46,798 bases of DNA from Chromatiaceae bacterium (GTDB lineage: Bacteria > Pseudomonadota > Gammaproteobacteria > Chromatiales > Chromatiaceae): contig JALWWO010000019.1 of NCBI GenBank assembly GCA_027078745.1, positions 418,596 through 465,393 of the forward strand, given 5' to 3'. Positions 45,777-46,798 of this stretch are shown piece by piece (the stretch's first letter is position 1; each line of letters opens with the position of its first letter). The notes under the pieces are model-generated. The model ran no database searches, had not been told where the DNA came from, and saw only the letters and a list, made by a program, of their open reading frames with translations. The position numbers and the translations under genes were made by a program.

Positions 45777-46475
45777 TCAGCGCCGCACTTGCTCGTCGAA
45801 GCAGTGGAAGTGGGGAGAAGTACCCAAAGTGCTCACATAGGAGATGAGGCAGGTCTTGTTGTTGTGTTGATCAATGATCTTGCGCACCACCAGATCCCCT
45901 TCTCGCAATCGGCTGGTTTGCACCAAATTACCATCCCCTGGCAATCCCTGGGTGGGATAGCAGAGGAGGGAGGGCGAGGTGCCGCCAGAGCGCACATAGG
46001 CGATCAGGCAGGTTTCACTGCTGTCCGGCTCGATGACCCGATAGATCTCCAGATCGCCTTCCCGAAGATGTCCCCCGCGCACGATGCTGTCATCGGAGGA
46101 TTTGGCGCTCTGATAGCAATCGATGGCGGGGGCGGTGCCCGGGGTGCTCACATAGGCCACGAGACAGGACACATGGTTTTCATAGTCCTTGACCTTCCGC
46201 ACGATGAGCTTGCCTTCCTTGAAGAAGGCTACCTGGTTAATGTTGGACCGGAATCCACCTGTGGCATCGTAGCAGGTGATCTGGGCGCTGGTGCCCTGAG
46301 TGCGCACATAGAAGGCTAAGCAAATTTTATTGCTCTCTAGGTCGGAGATGGTGCGGATGATGAGATCGCTTTCCCGCAACTTCCCCGTTTGCACCAGCAG
46401 GGTGGATTCATATTCTGCACTGAGTGCAGAGAGCGACCATAGACCGAACAAGAGGAGGGAGAACAGTGCTTTCAT
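45777..46475 (-). CDS. Exported protein built of four Cys-paired repeats
   Basis: 232 residues. Signal peptide 1-20 (MKALFSLLLFGLWSLSALSA). The mature protein consists of four units of about 52 residues starting near 25, 77, 129 and 182. Each has the pattern L-R-E-G-D-L-x-[IV]-R followed by an acidic stretch, then T/S-C-L-[IA]-x-Y-V-[RS]-x-x-G-T-[SA], and a last C-[YF]. Cysteines fall at 52/68, 104/120, 156/172 and 209/225, always 16 apart, and no other cysteine exists, so one disulfide per repeat is likely. The units look like small beta modules. I do not recognise the family. Divergent from the Gly/Tyr-rich gene at the right edge. Confidence 0.8.
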   Translation of the reverse strand: MKALFSLLLFGLWSLSALSAEYESTLLVQTGKLRESDLIIRTISDLESNKICLAFYVRTQGTSAQITCYDATGGFRSNINQVAFFKEGKLIVRKVKDYENHVSCLVAYVSTPGTAPAIDCYQSAKSSDDSIVRGGHLREGDLEIYRVIEPDSSETCLIAYVRSGGTSPSLLCYPTQGLPGDGNLVQTSRLREGDLVVRKIIDQHNNKTCLISYVSTLGTSPHFHCFDEQVRR

Positions 46476-46576
46476 GGGAATCTACCTAAATAGGAAACGT
46501 GGGATGATGGACGGCTGTGTCGAGCGAGATTGTAACCCGACCGAGGCGGCCCGTCCGCCCGCGATGGCTTCTGATG

Positions 46577-46613
46577 TATACTGATCCGGAGTTTCATTTC
46601 TCCTTTGGAGGAA
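46577..46613 (+). promoter_or_regulatory. Candidate -10 box and strong ribosome site for the right-edge gene
   Basis: TATACT (46577-46582) is a five-of-six match to the -10 consensus. No acceptable -35 box is seen at 16-18 bp. GGAGG (46607-46611) stands seven bases before the ATG at 46619, a strong ribosome binding site. Confidence 0.4.
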
Positions 46614-46618
46614 GACCG

Positions 46619-46798
46619 ATGAAAAAGATTGCGATCCTTTCTCTAGCAGTTTCTACCTGGGCTGCGAGCACTCTGCTGCCTTCAGCGACTGCCTCTGCGG
46701 GCGTGTTCGACATCATGAACCCAAGCCGTTGGTTTGGGGATCATGACGACGACTATTATTATCGGTACCATCGGTGGGGCGGGCCCTATGGTTGGGGC
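46619..46798 (+). CDS. Small exported Gly/Tyr/Trp-rich protein (3' end outside window)
   Basis: 60 codons are visible and the frame is open at the right edge. Signal peptide MKKIAILSLAVSTWAASTLL continues to cleavage near SATASA. The mature start GVFDIMNPSRWFG is followed by an acidic DHDDDYYYRYH stretch and WGGPYGWG. Short exported proteins rich in Gly, Tyr and Trp occur in sulfur-oxidising gammaproteobacteria, including sulfur globule proteins, and this resembles them in composition. That similarity is from memory and low-complexity sequence, so I do not assign a function. Confidence 0.7.
   Translation, partial: MKKIAILSLAVSTWAASTLLPSATASAGVFDIMNPSRWFGDHDDDYYYRYHRWGGPYGWG

Overview
The window is a densely coded stretch of a gammaproteobacterial chromosome. 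The evidence is gene content and order: an ntrY / DUF4390 / rsmB / fmt / def block divergent from lysM / dprA / smg, an rlmN / pilW / rodZ / hisS string, rpoH carrying its diagnostic QRKLFFNLR box, and tgt. I cannot place it below class. Housekeeping flanks are GC-rich (a sampled 60-base line at 2941 has 38 G/C), while the centre is much more AT-rich (22 G/C in the line at 25621). No rRNA, tRNA, CRISPR array, transposase or integrase was seen. || Layout. 1-5411 (minus): an NtrY-type sensor kinase cut by the left edge, then DUF4390, rsmB, fmt and def, all overlapping or nearly so. 5613-12893 (plus): LysM protein, dprA, smg, a bacterial PH-domain membrane protein, a small membrane protein, and the pqiABC trans-envelope lipid transport operon. 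12873-21465: a quinone oxidoreductase-like enzyme, an FKBP prolyl isomerase, rpoH, hisS, rodZ, pilW, rlmN, coaD, a small conserved protein and a retropepsin-like protease. || 21528-41685 is a surface-polysaccharide locus. The plus-strand part holds a UDP-ManNAc-type dehydrogenase, a flippase with a relic of a second flippase in front, two different sulfotransferases, a Wzy-like polymerase, a relic glycosyltransferase, a second polymerase/ligase, a GT4 glycosyltransferase, a polysaccharide deacetylase-like protein, two methyltransferases, a predicted alpha/alpha-toroid protein, an asparagine synthase and a WecG/TagA glycosyltransferase. The facing minus-strand operon holds a Wzz-like chain-length protein, a 661-residue membrane protein of unknown function and a GT-C-like membrane protein. 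The likely product is a sulfated, deacetylated and possibly amidated polysaccharide made by a Wzx/Wzy-type route. || The most notable signal is a set of short perfect tandem duplications inside this locus. A 22-bp one at 28347-28390 frameshifts the second polymerase/ligase; removing one copy restores a frame that runs on and overlaps the next gene. A 17-bp one at 27083-27116 frameshifts the relic glycosyltransferase. A 9-bp one at 36143-36160 creates the present wecG stop codon. Together with the two relic genes they suggest a locus undergoing recent inactivation or reversible variation. || 41720-46798 holds tgt, an inner-membrane-anchored OmpA-domain protein with a long coiled coil containing ten consecutive 11-residue repeats, a methyltransferase, an exported protein made of four about 52-residue repeats each with an invariant C-x15-C pair, and the start of a small exported Gly/Tyr/Trp-rich protein cut by the right edge.
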